Source: Enterobacteriaceae bacterium RIT714 | GTDB taxonomy: Bacteria; Pseudomonadota; Gammaproteobacteria; Enterobacterales; Enterobacteriaceae | DNA: 64,000 bases | Assembly: GCA_009668015.1 (NCBI GenBank) | Contig: WJYB01000008.1 | Location: 157,886-221,885, forward strand | Direction of reading: 5' to 3' | Shown: positions 23,693 through 34,474 of the stretch, piece after piece | Layout: every line of letters starts with the position of its first letter | Numbering within the stretch: the first letter of the stretch is position 1 | The notes under the pieces: model-generated | Databases searched by the model: none | What the model was told of the DNA's origin: nothing | Seen by the model: the letters and a program-made list of their open reading frames with translations, nothing else | Translations under genes and position numbers: made by a program

Positions 23693-23944
23693 TGTTCATA
23701 CCCTCGAACGAAAGAAATAGCCCTCAACTGTATGACATATCACTCATATTGGCTATATCCAGTTCGTCATTCAGCCTGCGTCTGCGCCGGGGCGTCAGCC
23801 CATTCTCCATTGCGTTCAGTCTGTTCCCGAAAGATTAAGCAAAAGATGTCAGCCGCAGGCGCTTTACACGCTCGCCACCGCGAGGCAATACGGCTGATAT
23901 TGTGTATAATGCGCAGCAATTTTCTTAGAGTAATAAGTGACGAT

Positions 23945-26053
23945 ATGAATTCTCTGTTTGCCAGTACGGCCCGTGGGCTGGAAGAGCTGTTAAAAACTGA
24001 ACTGGAAAGCCTTGGCGCGAGTGAGTGTCAGGTGGTTCAGGGTGGTGTCCACTTTGAGGGCGACACGCGGCTTATTTACCAGAGCCTGATGTGGAGTCGC
24101 CTGGCGTCGCGCATCATGCTGCCATTGGGTGCCTGTAAGGTCTACAGCGACCTTGACCTGTACCTTGGCGTGCAGGCGATTGACTGGACAGAGATTTTTG
24201 CACCAGGCGCGACCTTTGCCGTGCATTTCAGCGGGCTGAACGATGAGATTCGTAACAGCCAGTACGGCGCGCTGAAAGTGAAAGATGCGATTGTGGATAG
24301 CTTCACGCGTAAAAATCTTGAGCGCCCGAACGTCGATCGCGAAAACCCCGATCTGCGGATCAACGTTTGGCTCAATAAAGAGACCGCGAACATTTCGCTC
24401 GACCTTTGCGGCGAAGGCTTGCATCAGCGCGGCTATCGCGATCGCGCCGGTATTGCGCCCATCAAAGAAAACCTGGCTGCGGCGATTGTGTTACGTTCTG
24501 GCTGGCTGCCGGGGACGCCGCTGCTGGATCCGATGTGTGGTTCTGGCACGTTGCTTATCGAAGCAGCCATGCTGGCGACCGATCGTGCGCCAGGCCTGCA
24601 TCGTGGCCAATGGGGCTTTAGCGGTTGGGCACAGCATGACGACGCGATCTGGAAAGAAGTTAAAGCTGAAGCACAGGTTCGTGCGCGTAAAGGCCTGGCT
24701 GATTACACCTCCCGTTTCTATGGCTCCGACAGCGATGCCCGCGTAATTGAACGGGCGCGCAGTAACGCCCGCCGCGCCGGTATTGGCGATCTCATCTCCT
24801 TCGAGGTGAAAGATGTCTCAAACTTAACTAATCCGCTGCCGAAAGGCCCGTATGGTACGGTGATCAGTAACCCGCCGTACGGCGAACGTCTGGATAGCGA
24901 ACCGGCGCTGATTGCTTTGCACAGCCTGCTCGGCCGCACCATGAAAGATTATTTCGGCGGCTGGAATCTGTCGCTGTTTAGCGGATCGCCGGAGCTGCTG
25001 AGCTGCCTGCAACTGCGCGCCGAGCGTCAGTTTAAAGCCAAAAACGGCCCGCTGGACTGCGTGCAGAAAAACTATCATCTGACGGAAAAAGATGGCGACA
25101 GTAAACCGTCCACCGTGGCGGAAGACTATGCCAACCGTCTGCGTAAGAATCTGAAGAAATTCGAAAAATGGGCGAAGCAGGAAGGCATTGAATGTTATCG
25201 CATTTACGATGCCGATCTGCCGGAATACAACGTCGCGGTTGACCGCTACGCCGACTGGGTGGTGGTACAGGAATATGCGCCGCCCAAAACCGTTGATGCC
25301 CAAAAGGCGCGTCAACGCCTGCTGGATATCATCGCCGCCACCATTGGCGTCATGGGAATTGCACCTAATAAGCTGGTGCTGAAAACCCGTGAACGTCAGA
25401 AAGGGACCAACCAGTATCAGAAGATGGGCGATAAGGGTGACTTTATCGAAGTGGGCGAATATAACGCTCGCCTGTGGGTGAACCTGACGGATTACCTCGA
25501 TACCGGTCTGTTCCTCGATCACCGTATTGCGCGTCGGATGCTGGGCCAGATGAGCAAAGGGAAAGACTTCCTGAACTTGTTCGCCTATACCGGCAGCGCC
25601 AGCGTGCATGCGGGCCTCGGTGGGGCGCGTAGCACGACCACAGTGGATATGTCGCGTACGTATCTGGAGTGGGCGGAGCGTAACCTGCGCCTTAACGGTC
25701 TGACCGGGCGTCAGCATCGTCTGCTGCAGGCGGACGTTCTGGGCTGGCTGCGCGATACCGACGAGCAGTTTGACCTGATCTTTATTGACCCGCCGACGTT
25801 CTCTAACTCCAAGCGTATGGAAGAGAGCTTTGATGTACAACGCGACCATCTGCGTCTGATGACTGATTTGAAGCGTCTGCTGCGTAAAGGCGGCACCATC
25901 ATGTTCTCGAACAACAAACGCGGGTTCCGCATGGACAATGAAGGGCTGGAAAAACTGGGATTAAAAGCACAAGAAATCAGCCAAAAAACATTGTCCCAGG
26001 ACTTTGCCCGTAACCGCCAAATTCACAACTGCTGGTTAATCACCGCAGTCTGA
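23945..26053 (+). CDS. rlmL: Bifunctional 23S rRNA methyltransferase RlmKL
   Basis: Two-domain SAM methyltransferase that makes m2G2445 (RlmL half) and m7G2069 (RlmK half) in 23S rRNA. The ATG at 23945 gives 702 residues, the E. coli length, starting [25 protein letters not shown]; the open frame extends upstream to 23732, but that part has no family match. A THUMP domain is followed by the RlmL core ([23 protein letters not shown]), then the RlmK core ([24 protein letters not shown]). A TATAAT hexamer stands at 23905-23910. uup begins 12 bases later. Confidence 0.97.
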   Translation: MNSLFASTARGLEELLKTELESLGASECQVVQGGVHFEGDTRLIYQSLMWSRLASRIMLPLGACKVYSDLDLYLGVQAIDWTEIFAPGATFAVHFSGLNDEIRNSQYGALKVKDAIVDSFTRKNLERPNVDRENPDLRINVWLNKETANISLDLCGEGLHQRGYRDRAGIAPIKENLAAAIVLRSGWLPGTPLLDPMCGSGTLLIEAAMLATDRAPGLHRGQWGFSGWAQHDDAIWKEVKAEAQVRARKGLADYTSRFYGSDSDARVIERARSNARRAGIGDLISFEVKDVSNLTNPLPKGPYGTVISNPPYGERLDSEPALIALHSLLGRTMKDYFGGWNLSLFSGSPELLSCLQLRAERQFKAKNGPLDCVQKNYHLTEKDGDSKPSTVAEDYANRLRKNLKKFEKWAKQEGIECYRIYDADLPEYNVAVDRYADWVVVQEYAPPKTVDAQKARQRLLDIIAATIGVMGIAPNKLVLKTRERQKGTNQYQKMGDKGDFIEVGEYNARLWVNLTDYLDTGLFLDHRIARRMLGQMSKGKDFLNLFAYTGSASVHAGLGGARSTTTVDMSRTYLEWAERNLRLNGLTGRQHRLLQADVLGWLRDTDEQFDLIFIDPPTFSNSKRMEESFDVQRDHLRLMTDLKRLLRKGGTIMFSNNKRGFRMDNEGLEKLGLKAQEISQKTLSQDFARNRQIHNCWLITAV

Positions 26054-26065
26054 CAGGAAATAGAT

Positions 26066-27973
26066 ATGTCATTAATTAGCATGCACGGCGCCTGGCTGTC
26101 ATTCAGCGATGCGCCTCTTCTCGATGATACCGAACTGCACATCGAAGATAACGAACGCGTTTGTCTGGTTGGCCGCAATGGCGCAGGCAAATCAACGCTG
26201 ATGAAGATCCTTAATCGTGAGCAGGGGCTGGACGATGGCCGTATCGTTTACGAGCAGGATCTGATTGTTTCGCGTTTGCAGCAAGATCCGCCGCGCAATG
26301 TCGCGGGCAGTGTGTATGATTTCGTCGCCGAAGGGATCTCCGAGCAGGCCGAATACCTGAAGGGGTATCACGATATTTCGCATCTGGTGATGACCGATCC
26401 GAGCGAAAAAAACCTCAACGAGATGGCGCGCCTGCAGGATTTGCTGGATCACCACGGCCTGTGGCAGCTGGAAGACCGTATCAACGAAGTGCTGGAGCAA
26501 CTCGGTCTTGAGGCTGATATGGCGCTGGCTTCGCTGTCGGGTGGCTGGCTGCGTAAAGCGGCACTCGGACGCGCGCTGGTCAGCGGACCAAAAGTGTTGC
26601 TGCTCGATGAACCGACGAACCACCTGGATATCGAAACCATCGACTGGCTGGAAGGGTTCCTGAAAACCTTCAACGGCACGATTATCTTTATCTCGCACGA
26701 CCGTTCATTCATCCGCAATATGGCTACGCGCATTGTCGATCTCGATCGCGGCAAGCTGGTCACCTATCCGGGTGATTACGATACCTATCTTCTGGAAAAA
26801 GAAGAGAACTTGCGCGTTGAAGAGCTGCAAAATGCCGAGTTTGATCGCAAACTGGCGCAGGAAGAGGTGTGGATCCGTCAGGGCATCAAAGCGCGCCGTA
26901 CCCGTAACGAAGGCCGCGTGCGTGCCCTGAAAGCGATGCGTAACGAACGCAGCGAGCGCCGTGAAGTGATGGGCAGCGCGAAGATGCAGGTCGAAGAGGC
27001 CTCCCGCTCCGGCAAAATTGTCTTCGAAATGGAAAACGTCAATTACCAGGTTGATGGCAAAGTGCTGGTGACCGATTTCTCCGCGCAGGTTCAGCGCGGC
27101 GATAAAATTGCGCTGATCGGCCCGAACGGCTGCGGTAAATCCACGCTGCTGAAACTGATGCTGGGCCAGTTACAGGCTGACAGCGGCCGCGTTCACTGCG
27201 GGACCAAACTGGAAGTGGCCTATTTCGATCAGCACCGTACTGAGCTTGATCCAGAAAGAACAGTGATGGACAACCTGGCCGAAGGCAAGCAAGAAGTCAT
27301 GGTGAACGGGAAACCGCGCCACGTACTGGGTTATCTGCAGGACTTCCTGTTCCACCCTAAACGCGCCATGACCCCTGTACGAGCGCTGTCAGGCGGGGAG
27401 CGTAACCGACTGCTGCTGGCACGTCTGTTCCTGAAACCCAGCAACCTGTTGATTCTCGATGAACCGACCAACGATCTGGATGTCGAAACACTGGAATTGC
27501 TAGAAGAGCTGATCGACGGCTATCAGGGCACGGTAATGCTGGTCAGCCACGACCGTCAGTTCGTTGATAATACAGTTACCGAGTGCTGGATTTTTGAAGG
27601 CGAAGGCCGCATTGGTCAGTATGTCGGCGGTTATCAGGATGCTCGCGGGCAGCAAGCGCAATCTCTGGCGCAAAAACAGTCTAAATCCAAAATTGGATCA
27701 GCTGCCGCTGTCACTAAAGCTGAAACTGTCAAAAAATCAACGGCCAAAATGAGCTATAACCTGCAGCGCGAACTGGAAGGGCTTCCGCAGCGTCTTGAAG
27801 AACTGGAAGCAAATCTGGGAGCGCTACAGGCTCAGGTTGCTGATACGTCCTTCTTTAGCCAGTCGCACGACTATACTCAAAAAATATTGGCAGAGCTTTC
27901 CCAGGCCGAAAAGGCGCTGGAAGAGGCATTTGAGCGCTGGGAGTACCTTGAGGGGCTCAAAAACGGCGCATAA
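26066..27973 (+). CDS. uup: ABC-F ATPase Uup
   Basis: Soluble ABC-F protein with tandem ATPase domains and no membrane part; in E. coli it acts on ribosomes, binds DNA, and its loss raises transposon precise excision. The 635 residues contain Walker A sites GRNGAGKSTLMKIL and GPNGCGKSTLLKLM, signatures LSGGWLRKAALGRAL and LSGGERNRLLLARL, Walker B sites LLLDEPTNHLD and LILDEPTNDLD, and a C-terminal coiled coil of about 90 residues, the DNA-binding tail. It is followed 13 bases later by pqiA. Confidence 0.96.
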   Translation: MSLISMHGAWLSFSDAPLLDDTELHIEDNERVCLVGRNGAGKSTLMKILNREQGLDDGRIVYEQDLIVSRLQQDPPRNVAGSVYDFVAEGISEQAEYLKGYHDISHLVMTDPSEKNLNEMARLQDLLDHHGLWQLEDRINEVLEQLGLEADMALASLSGGWLRKAALGRALVSGPKVLLLDEPTNHLDIETIDWLEGFLKTFNGTIIFISHDRSFIRNMATRIVDLDRGKLVTYPGDYDTYLLEKEENLRVEELQNAEFDRKLAQEEVWIRQGIKARRTRNEGRVRALKAMRNERSERREVMGSAKMQVEEASRSGKIVFEMENVNYQVDGKVLVTDFSAQVQRGDKIALIGPNGCGKSTLLKLMLGQLQADSGRVHCGTKLEVAYFDQHRTELDPERTVMDNLAEGKQEVMVNGKPRHVLGYLQDFLFHPKRAMTPVRALSGGERNRLLLARLFLKPSNLLILDEPTNDLDVETLELLEELIDGYQGTVMLVSHDRQFVDNTVTECWIFEGEGRIGQYVGGYQDARGQQAQSLAQKQSKSKIGSAAAVTKAETVKKSTAKMSYNLQRELEGLPQRLEELEANLGALQAQVADTSFFSQSHDYTQKILAELSQAEKALEEAFERWEYLEGLKNGA

Positions 27974-27986
27974 ACAGGGATACAAC

Positions 27987-29240
27987 ATGTGTGATCAGCA
28001 CCATGCCGACCGGCATATATTATGCTCGCAATGCGATATGCTCGTGACGCTACCAGAGCTGGGTCACGGACATAAGGCCGCATGCCCCCGCTGTGGGGCA
28101 ACGCTGACAACGGAGTGGGACGCGCCAAGGCAGCGTCCCACTGCTTATGCACTTGCAGCGCTGTTTATGCTGTTGCTCTCAAATCTCTTTCCTTTTATCT
28201 ATATGAAAGTCGGCGGGATGACCAGCGAAGTGAAATTACTGGAAATACCTGCTGTGATGTTCTCCGAAGATTACGCCAGCCTCGGCTCGTTTTTCCTGCT
28301 CTTCGTACAAATTGTTCCGGCGTTTTGCCTGATCGTGATTTTGCTGCTGGTTAACCGCGTGCGGATGCCCCTCAGGCTTAAAATCCTGCTTGCCAGAATC
28401 TTCTTCCAGCTGAAAAGCTGGGGAATGGCGGAGATTTTTCTTGCGGGTATCCTGGTCAGCTTTGTGAAGTTGATGGCTTATGGAGACGTAGGCGTAGGTA
28501 GCAGTTTTATCCCCTGGTGTCTCTACTGCATGCTGCAGCTCCGTGCCTTTCAGTGTGTAGATCGCCGCTGGACCTGGGACGATATTGCACCTGCGCCCGT
28601 GCTAAAAGAGCCGGTGAAAGCTGGTGTACCGGGTATTCGTCAGGGGTTACGCTCCTGTTCATGCTGTACCGCGATTTTACCTGCCGATCTTGAGGCGTGT
28701 CCGCGTTGTGACACCAGAGGGCATGTGCGGCGCAAAAACAGTCTTCAGTGGACAATGGCGTTACTGGTCACGTCGATCATGCTGTATCTACCTGCCAACA
28801 TTTTGCCGATCATGATAACCGATCTGCTTGGCGACAAAATGCCATCGACCATTCTCGCCGGTGTGGTTCTGTTATGGGGAGAAGGTTCTTATCCGGTCGC
28901 GATGGTGATCTTTATCGCCAGTATTATGGTTCCCACCCTGAAGATGATTGCGATTGCCTGGCTTTGCTGGGATGCAAAAGGGCATGGTCATCGCGACAGC
29001 GAACGTATGCATCTGATTTATGAAGTTGTCGAATTCGTCGGGCGATGGTCAATGATTGACGTGTTTGTGATTGCCGTTCTCTCTGCGCTGGTTCGCATGG
29101 GGGGGCTGATGAGTATTTACCCCGCAATGGGTGCATTAATGTTTGCGTTAGTCGTTGTGATGACGATGTTTGCGGCCATGACCTTCGACCCTCGTTTATC
29201 GTGGGATCGTGAGCCAGAGTCAAGCCATGAGGAAGAGTGA
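27987..29240 (+). CDS. pqiA: Intermembrane transport protein PqiA
   Basis: Polytopic inner-membrane partner of the MCE protein PqiB in the PqiABC system for lipid transport across the envelope; the operon is paraquat-inducible in E. coli. The ATG at 27987 gives 417 residues, the E. coli length; an open extension back to 27795 overlaps uup in another frame and is rejected. Two zinc-ribbon-like Cys pairs occur (CSQCDML then CPRCGATL near the N terminus; CSCCTAIL then CPRCDTRGH mid-protein), each before a group of about four hydrophobic helices, showing the internal duplication. Confidence 0.95.
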   Translation: MCDQHHADRHILCSQCDMLVTLPELGHGHKAACPRCGATLTTEWDAPRQRPTAYALAALFMLLLSNLFPFIYMKVGGMTSEVKLLEIPAVMFSEDYASLGSFFLLFVQIVPAFCLIVILLLVNRVRMPLRLKILLARIFFQLKSWGMAEIFLAGILVSFVKLMAYGDVGVGSSFIPWCLYCMLQLRAFQCVDRRWTWDDIAPAPVLKEPVKAGVPGIRQGLRSCSCCTAILPADLEACPRCDTRGHVRRKNSLQWTMALLVTSIMLYLPANILPIMITDLLGDKMPSTILAGVVLLWGEGSYPVAMVIFIASIMVPTLKMIAIAWLCWDAKGHGHRDSERMHLIYEVVEFVGRWSMIDVFVIAVLSALVRMGGLMSIYPAMGALMFALVVVMTMFAAMTFDPRLSWDREPESSHEEE

Positions 29241-29244
29241 GAGC

Positions 29245-30882
29245 ATGGAAAATAAGAGTGGAGAGGCGAAAGTGCAGAAGGTCAAAAACTGGTCGCCGGT
29301 GTGGATCTTCCCCATCGTGACAGCGTTGATCGGTGCATGGATCCTGTTTTATCACTACAGTCATCAGGGACCTGAAGTGACGCTAATCACCACTAACGCT
29401 GAAGGTATTGAAGGGGGTAAAACCACTATCAAGAGCCGTAGCGTAGACGTGGGCGTCGTAGAGAGTGCAACTCTGACCGACGATTTGACGCACGTGGAGA
29501 TTAAAGCTCGCCTGAATTCAGGTATGGAGAAACTGCTCCATAACGATTCCGTATTCTGGGTGGTTAAACCGCAGGTTGGCCGCGAAGGGATCAGTGGGCT
29601 TGGAACCCTGCTTTCGGGCGCTTACATCGAATTGCAGCCTGGCTCTAAAGGGAGTCAGCCGGGGCGTTATCAACTGCTCGATGCACCGCCACTTGCACCA
29701 CCAGATGCAAAAGGGATCCGGGTCACGCTCGACAGTAAGAAAGCAGGACAACTCAGCCCCGGCGATCCGGTGCTGTTCCGCGGATATCGTGTTGGTTCAG
29801 TTGAGACCAGCAACTTTGATGCGCAAAAACGGACGATCAGCTATCAACTCTTTATCAATGCTCCCAACGATCGTCTGGTGACCAGCAATGTGCGTTTCTG
29901 GAAAGACAGTGGCATTGCGGTCGATCTGACTTCAGCGGGGATGCGCGTTGAAATGGGATCCTTAACCACGCTGTTTGGCGGCGGGGTGAGTTTTGACGTA
30001 CCGGAAGGGATGGAGCTTGGTCAGCCCGTTGCGGCAAAAACAGCTTTCAGGCTGTTTGACGATCAGAAAAGCATTCAGGATGCGCTCTATACCGACCATA
30101 TTGATTACCTGATGTTCTTTAAAGATTCGGTTCGCGGCCTGCAGCCTGGTGCGCCGGTTGAGTTCCGTGGCATTCGTCTGGGGACCGTCGGTCAGGTACC
30201 GTACTTTGTTCCGGGTCTTCATCAGGTACTCGATGATGATTATCGAATTCCGGTCCTGATTCGAATTGAGCCTGAGCGCTTAATCAACCAGATTGGCCAG
30301 AATCAGGATATCGGTGCGCATATTTCTGAACTAATGAACCGTGGACTGCGTGGATCGCTTAAAACCGGGAATCTGGTCACAGGGGCGCTGTATGTTGATA
30401 TGGACTTCTATCCGAAAGCACCTGTGGTGACCGGCGCTCGCGAGTTTGGTGGTTATAAAATTATCCCAACGGTTAGCAGTGGCCTGGCGCAGATCCAACA
30501 GCGTCTGATGGAAACGCTGGATAAAATTAATAATCTGCCGTTGAACCCAATGCTTGAGCAAGCGACAAACAGTCTGACTGAAAGCCAGGCAACGATGCGT
30601 CGTCTGCAAACAACGCTGGATAATATCAACAAAATCACGGCCAATCAGTCAATGCAGCAACTTCCGCAGGATATGCAGAAAACGTTGCGTGAACTGAACC
30701 GGAGTATGCAGGGCTTCCAGCCGGGGTCAGCCGCATATAACAAGATGGTGGCGGATATGCAGCGTCTGGATCAGGTCTTGCGCGAACTGCAGCCCGTGTT
30801 GAAAACGTTGAATGAGAAGAGTAACGCGCTGGTATTTGAAGCGAAGGACAAGAAAGATCCTGAGCCGAAGAGGGCAAAATAA
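29245..30882 (+). CDS. pqiB: MCE-domain intermembrane transport protein PqiB
   Basis: Forms a hexameric tube of stacked MCE rings that bridges the periplasm between PqiA and PqiC. The chosen ATG at 29245 gives 545 residues starting MENKSGEAKVQKVKNWSPVW, matching E. coli; an earlier ATG inside pqiA would add 12. There is one N-terminal membrane helix (WIFPIVTALIGAWILFYHY), three MCE domains (beginning near GPEVTLITTNAEG, GIRVTLDSKKAG and SIQDALYTDHIDYLMFF) and a C-terminal coiled coil forming the tube needle. Confidence 0.95.
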   Translation: MENKSGEAKVQKVKNWSPVWIFPIVTALIGAWILFYHYSHQGPEVTLITTNAEGIEGGKTTIKSRSVDVGVVESATLTDDLTHVEIKARLNSGMEKLLHNDSVFWVVKPQVGREGISGLGTLLSGAYIELQPGSKGSQPGRYQLLDAPPLAPPDAKGIRVTLDSKKAGQLSPGDPVLFRGYRVGSVETSNFDAQKRTISYQLFINAPNDRLVTSNVRFWKDSGIAVDLTSAGMRVEMGSLTTLFGGGVSFDVPEGMELGQPVAAKTAFRLFDDQKSIQDALYTDHIDYLMFFKDSVRGLQPGAPVEFRGIRLGTVGQVPYFVPGLHQVLDDDYRIPVLIRIEPERLINQIGQNQDIGAHISELMNRGLRGSLKTGNLVTGALYVDMDFYPKAPVVTGAREFGGYKIIPTVSSGLAQIQQRLMETLDKINNLPLNPMLEQATNSLTESQATMRRLQTTLDNINKITANQSMQQLPQDMQKTLRELNRSMQGFQPGSAAYNKMVADMQRLDQVLRELQPVLKTLNEKSNALVFEAKDKKDPEPKRAK

Positions 30883-31448
30883 TGAAAAAATGGCTATTGA
30901 TCGCCGGAGCAGTGGTTTTAACGGCCTGTAGTTCAGGAAGCGATAACAAGAGTTACTACCAGCTGCCGTTGGCAACCCAGGCGGCAGGGCAAAGTTCTGC
31001 CAGCCAGGGGAACCGTCTGCTTTGGGTTGAGCAGGTGACGATACCTGATTCCCTCGCCGGAAACGGCGTGGTGTATCAGACCAGCGAAGTGCAGTATGTG
31101 ATTGCGAACAACAATCTGTGGGCAAGCCCACTGGATCAGCAATTGCGCAACACGCTGGTGGCCAATCTGAGCAGTCAGCTGCCGGGTTGGGTTGTCGCTT
31201 CTCAGCCGCTGGGTAGCGATCAGGATACGCTGAACGTGAACGTCACCGGGTTTCATGGCCGTTATGATGGAAAGGTCGTGGTCAGTGGTGAATGGCTGCT
31301 GAACCATCAGGGGCAGCTTATCAAGCGTCCGTTCCATCTTGAGCTGAAACAGCAGCAGGACGGCTACGACGAGATGGTGAAAGTATTGGCTCAAGCCTGG
31401 GCTCAGGAATCGGCGAGCATTGCGCAAGAGATTTCCCGCCTGCCATAA
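30882..31448 (+). CDS. pqiC: Outer-membrane lipoprotein PqiC (YmbA)
   Basis: Lipoprotein that docks the PqiB tube at the outer membrane. The 188 residues start with a lipoprotein signal with lipobox LTAC (MKKWLLIAGAVVLTACSSGS); residue +2 is Ser, compatible with outer-membrane sorting. The domain is the ABC-transporter auxiliary (DUF330) type. Its ATG overlaps the pqiB stop codon (TAATG), so the two are probably translated in a coupled way. Confidence 0.94.
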   Translation: MKKWLLIAGAVVLTACSSGSDNKSYYQLPLATQAAGQSSASQGNRLLWVEQVTIPDSLAGNGVVYQTSEVQYVIANNNLWASPLDQQLRNTLVANLSSQLPGWVVASQPLGSDQDTLNVNVTGFHGRYDGKVVVSGEWLLNHQGQLIKRPFHLELKQQQDGYDEMVKVLAQAWAQESASIAQEISRLP

Positions 31449-31465
31449 GTAAAATTCATCACTTC

Positions 31466-31504
31466 AGGCCGCAATCAGTATATTGCTGATTGCGGCCTTT
31501 TTTT
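31466..31504 (+). terminator. Terminator of pqiABC
   Basis: A perfect 13-base stem (AGGCCGCAATCAG / CTGATTGCGGCCT) with a TATATTG-type loop and a run of seven or more Ts, 18 bases past the pqiC stop. Confidence 0.92.
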
Positions 31505-31702
31505 CGTTTTGACTTCAGGTTGTTACTTGTGCCAGTTCACATATTTTGTACAAATGAACTTCTGTGTAGTTCACAAATATGACATTGGCGTGAATTTTGC
31601 GCATTGACGGTAGGAGTGATTCGGGTTATTCGTTATCTGTGTTTGCACATTTTGCATTCACTGTTTTCTTTCCACCAGACCAAAGAATGAGGGAAACGAG
31701 GC

Positions 31703-31870
31703 ATGAAGAGACAGAAACGAGATCGCCTGGAAAGGGCTCATCAACGTGGTTATCAGGCTGGCATCGCTGGACGCTCAAAAGAAATGTGTCCTTATCAGAC
31801 GATAAATCAAAGGTCACAATGGCTGGGAGGCTGGCGAGAAGCCATCGGAGACAGGGTACTTCTTGCTTGA
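31703..31870 (+). CDS. rmf: Ribosome modulation factor Rmf
   Basis: Small basic protein that dimerises 70S ribosomes into inactive 100S particles in stationary phase. The 55 residues begin MKRQKRDRLERAHQRGYQAG and continue with the conserved segments GRSKEMCPYQ and QRSQWLGGWREA. The E. coli protein also has 55 residues, and the position between pqiC and fabA is the same. AAACGAGGC precedes the start. The 254 bases upstream should hold its growth-phase promoter. Confidence 0.96.
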   Translation: MKRQKRDRLERAHQRGYQAGIAGRSKEMCPYQTINQRSQWLGGWREAIGDRVLLA

Positions 31871-31887
31871 TAACGTCTCTTTAGAAA

Positions 31888-31923
31888 CAGAAACCTCCGC
31901 ATCGCGGAGGTTTCGCCTTTTTG
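31888..31923. terminator. Terminator between rmf and fabA
   Basis: AAACCTCCGC-AT-GCGGAGGTTT stem followed by CGCCTTTTT. It serves rmf on the plus strand and possibly fabA, which is convergent and ends at 31941. Confidence 0.85.
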
Positions 31924-31940
31924 CCTCAATGAAAGCAAAA

Positions 31941-32459
31941 TCAGAAGGCAGATGTGTCCTGGAACAGACCGACTTTCAGGTCGTTTGCGGTGTAGATTAC
32001 GCGGCCATCTACCAGAACTTCGCCATCCGCCAGACCCATTACCAGGCGACGGTTAACAATACGTTTGAAGTGAATACGATAGGTGACTTTCTTCGCGGAA
32101 GGCAGAACCTGACCGGTGAATTTCACTTCACCCACGCCCAGCGCGCGGCCTTTGCCTTCACCGCCCAGCCAGCCCAGATAGAAGCCAACCAGCTGCCACA
32201 TCGCATCCAGACCTAAACAGCCAGGCATTACCGGATCGCCGATAAAGTGACAACCGAAGAACCACAGGTCCGGGTTGATATCGAGTTCCGCTTCTACATA
32301 ACCCTTGTCAAAGTTGCCGCCGGTTTCGGTCATTTTCACGACACGGTCCATCATCAGCATGCTTGGAGCCGGTAACTGCGGGCCTTTAGCGCCAAACAGT
32401 TCACCACGACCAGAGGCAAGAAGGTCTTCTTTTGTATAGGATTCGCGTTTATCTACCAT
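31941..32459 (-). CDS. fabA: 3-hydroxydecanoyl-ACP dehydratase/isomerase FabA
   Basis: Essential enzyme that introduces the cis double bond in unsaturated fatty acid synthesis by dehydrating 3-hydroxydecanoyl-ACP and isomerising the product. The 172 residues equal the E. coli length. The hotdog-fold active site is visible as [21 protein letters not shown], with the catalytic His in GCHF and the Asp in LGLDA. The start [20 protein letters not shown] is conserved. It lies downstream of lonH on the same strand but has its own operator region. Confidence 0.97.
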   Translation of the reverse strand: MVDKRESYTKEDLLASGRGELFGAKGPQLPAPSMLMMDRVVKMTETGGNFDKGYVEAELDINPDLWFFGCHFIGDPVMPGCLGLDAMWQLVGFYLGWLGGEGKGRALGVGEVKFTGQVLPSAKKVTYRIHFKRIVNRRLVMGLADGEVLVDGRVIYTANDLKVGLFQDTSAF

Positions 32460-32497
32460 GTTCTCAGTAAGCCTTATTTTATTGAAGCACGCAGGAT

Positions 32498-32533
32498 AGC
32501 TAACACGTGTACGCTGAACAAGTCCGATCAGTT
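32498..32533 (-). promoter_or_regulatory. fabA operators: FabR-type and FadR-type sites
   Basis: On the minus strand, AGCGTACACGTGTTAGCT (32515-32498) matches the FabR operator described for E. coli fabA. Just upstream, AACTGATCGGACTTGTTC (32533-32516) corresponds to its FadR activation site. The FadR-type site runs 6 bases into the 3' end of lonH. Assignment is from recalled E. coli sites and spacing to the fabA start. Confidence 0.8.
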
Positions 32534-34288
32534 CGGGTTAAACCAGCTCAGCCAGCGCAACGGCCACGGGTAACGATGACGAGCATCCTGTTGCATAGCC
32601 TGAGCGATGCGTTCCTGGATAGTTTGCATCAGCGTCGTTTGCACTTCGCCATCCCAGACCTGATTTGTCAGTAAGGGTAGCGCATCTGTAATATCTTCGA
32701 TTGCCCAGATAGAAAATTGCTCAGCTTCAACAGCATCAAGCACGTCCTGACTCAAACTCAGATGGCGCGCATTTGGCGCAGGAATAATGACACCTTGCTT
32801 GCCACTAAAACCACGCTGCTGGCATATGGAGAAGAATCCTTCGATCTTTTCATTCAGTCCGCCTACGGGTTGAGCGCGCCCGAATTGATCGACAGAACCG
32901 GTAATCGCAATGCTCTGATTGACCGGAACATCTGCAAGCGCACTAATGAGCGCACAAAGTTCGGCCATAGAAGCACTGTCACCGTCCACTTCACTGTAAG
33001 ACTGCTCAAACGTCAGCGAGGCAGAGAAGGGGATCTGCTGCTCCAGCTGAAGCTGCGACATCAGGAAGGCCTGCATAATCATCATGCCCTTGGCGTGGAT
33101 ATTCCCACCAAGTTCAGCCTTACGCTCAATGTCCGTAAATTCCCCATCGCCAATGTGCACAACACAAGAGATGCGAGAAGGCTCGCCAAAGGCGCGTGGG
33201 TGGCCGGGAAACTCAATGACCGACAGCGCGTTAATTTGTCCAACGCGTTCGCCTTCAGTTTCGACCAAAATCTGTTCAAGCAGGATCTCATCCTGCATCC
33301 GATCGGCCAGATAACCTTCGCGCCATTCACGCTGCGCCAGCATCTGCGTCAGTTGCTCACCAGTAAACGATCCCTGACCGCTAATCACGCCGACTTCGCG
33401 CAGCTGTTTGCTTATCCATAGTGGGCACAGTGGCAGCGTTTCCTGATCGCCTGTGTAGCGTGTTGCTTCGCGGATCAACCCGGTCCACGCATCAGCAGCA
33501 GGGGTCGGTAGCTCGTCACGCCCGGCGATATCCACCACCCACTGGCACCATTGAGCCATGTCATCCGCATCAGCAATCTGAATGTTTTCTTCAAATTCTG
33601 TATAAACCGCCTGTCCGGAAAGCTCTGGCTCCATTTCCTGGAAATCAGCCAGCGACTCGCGATCGCCAGTCAATATCACTTTTAGCGAGACAGGCATCGG
33701 CGGAATTGCGACAGGCAGCGGGCGTGATTCATCCCAACCCACCCAGTCAAAACGCTGGTGAGTGACAATCGTCTTCAGGCGCATCCACAGCAGCGGTTGT
33801 GCGAGAAGAGTGCGCAGAGAGATAATCAACACTCCACCGTTGGCTTTATGCACAAGGCCTGGTTGTAAGCTTAGTTGGCCATTAAAGTGGCGAAGACAAC
33901 CAAAGAGCTGCTCAGCTTCAGCCCACTCCGCAGTAATAACTTCACCGGTAGCGGCGAAATTATCATCAGCCGTTTTAGCGGGTTCGAAAGTGACATCACT
34001 TCCCACGATACGATATTGGCCGCCAAAAAGCGTGTTCTCTTCTGGCTGCAATTGACGCACGGCATCGGCCATTAAAGCTAAATATTCAGCTTCTTCTGGC
34101 GCCTTCAGGAGCATGAAGGGGGAGGTTGTCCATGGACTTAACGTCTGCTCAAGCGCGTAATGCAAACGCGGTTGTGTATCGCTAAGGATGGAGTCGTGTT
34201 CTTTTGCGAGGTCTGGTCGTACAAATAGTTCCTGATAGCTTTCCGTATCTGGAACCAGGTCACGCCATGCTAGTTTCGTAATGGTCAA
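32528..34288 (-). CDS. ycbZ: Lon-like protease LonH (YcbZ), ATPase-deficient
   Basis: Protein of the S16 (Lon) protease family that lacks a functional AAA+ motor. The 586 residues match the E. coli YcbZ length. The N-terminal half carries no recognisable Walker A. The C-terminal half has the Lon catalytic dyad: Ser in [12 protein letters not shown] and Lys in [11 protein letters not shown]. In E. coli its expression is reported to be heat-related, and its substrates are poorly known. Divergent from matP across 186 bases, with fabA downstream. Confidence 0.92.
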   Translation of the reverse strand: MTITKLAWRDLVPDTESYQELFVRPDLAKEHDSILSDTQPRLHYALEQTLSPWTTSPFMLLKAPEEAEYLALMADAVRQLQPEENTLFGGQYRIVGSDVTFEPAKTADDNFAATGEVITAEWAEAEQLFGCLRHFNGQLSLQPGLVHKANGGVLIISLRTLLAQPLLWMRLKTIVTHQRFDWVGWDESRPLPVAIPPMPVSLKVILTGDRESLADFQEMEPELSGQAVYTEFEENIQIADADDMAQWCQWVVDIAGRDELPTPAADAWTGLIREATRYTGDQETLPLCPLWISKQLREVGVISGQGSFTGEQLTQMLAQREWREGYLADRMQDEILLEQILVETEGERVGQINALSVIEFPGHPRAFGEPSRISCVVHIGDGEFTDIERKAELGGNIHAKGMMIMQAFLMSQLQLEQQIPFSASLTFEQSYSEVDGDSASMAELCALISALADVPVNQSIAITGSVDQFGRAQPVGGLNEKIEGFFSICQQRGFSGKQGVIIPAPNARHLSLSQDVLDAVEAEQFSIWAIEDITDALPLLTNQVWDGEVQTTLMQTIQERIAQAMQQDARHRYPWPLRWLSWFNPN

Positions 34289-34474
34289 AGTGGATGTTTT
34301 TTAGTTAGATGTAAAACGGTGGATTATACCGCAAGCCTTGACCCATTCCCATGCAGTATTGGGTATTTCAGGCGCGGAATGCGACGCAGCAGCGTACTGG
34401 ATATGATTTCTTTTCAGCAGATTGCGAAAAAACTGATATTCTGAACTGAGTTACGAGGTAACACTGAGATCGCA

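Noticed and set aside
24824..25849. 341-codon minus-strand frame inside rlmKL
   Set aside because: Fully antisense to conserved methyltransferase domains, no ribosome binding site or known domain.
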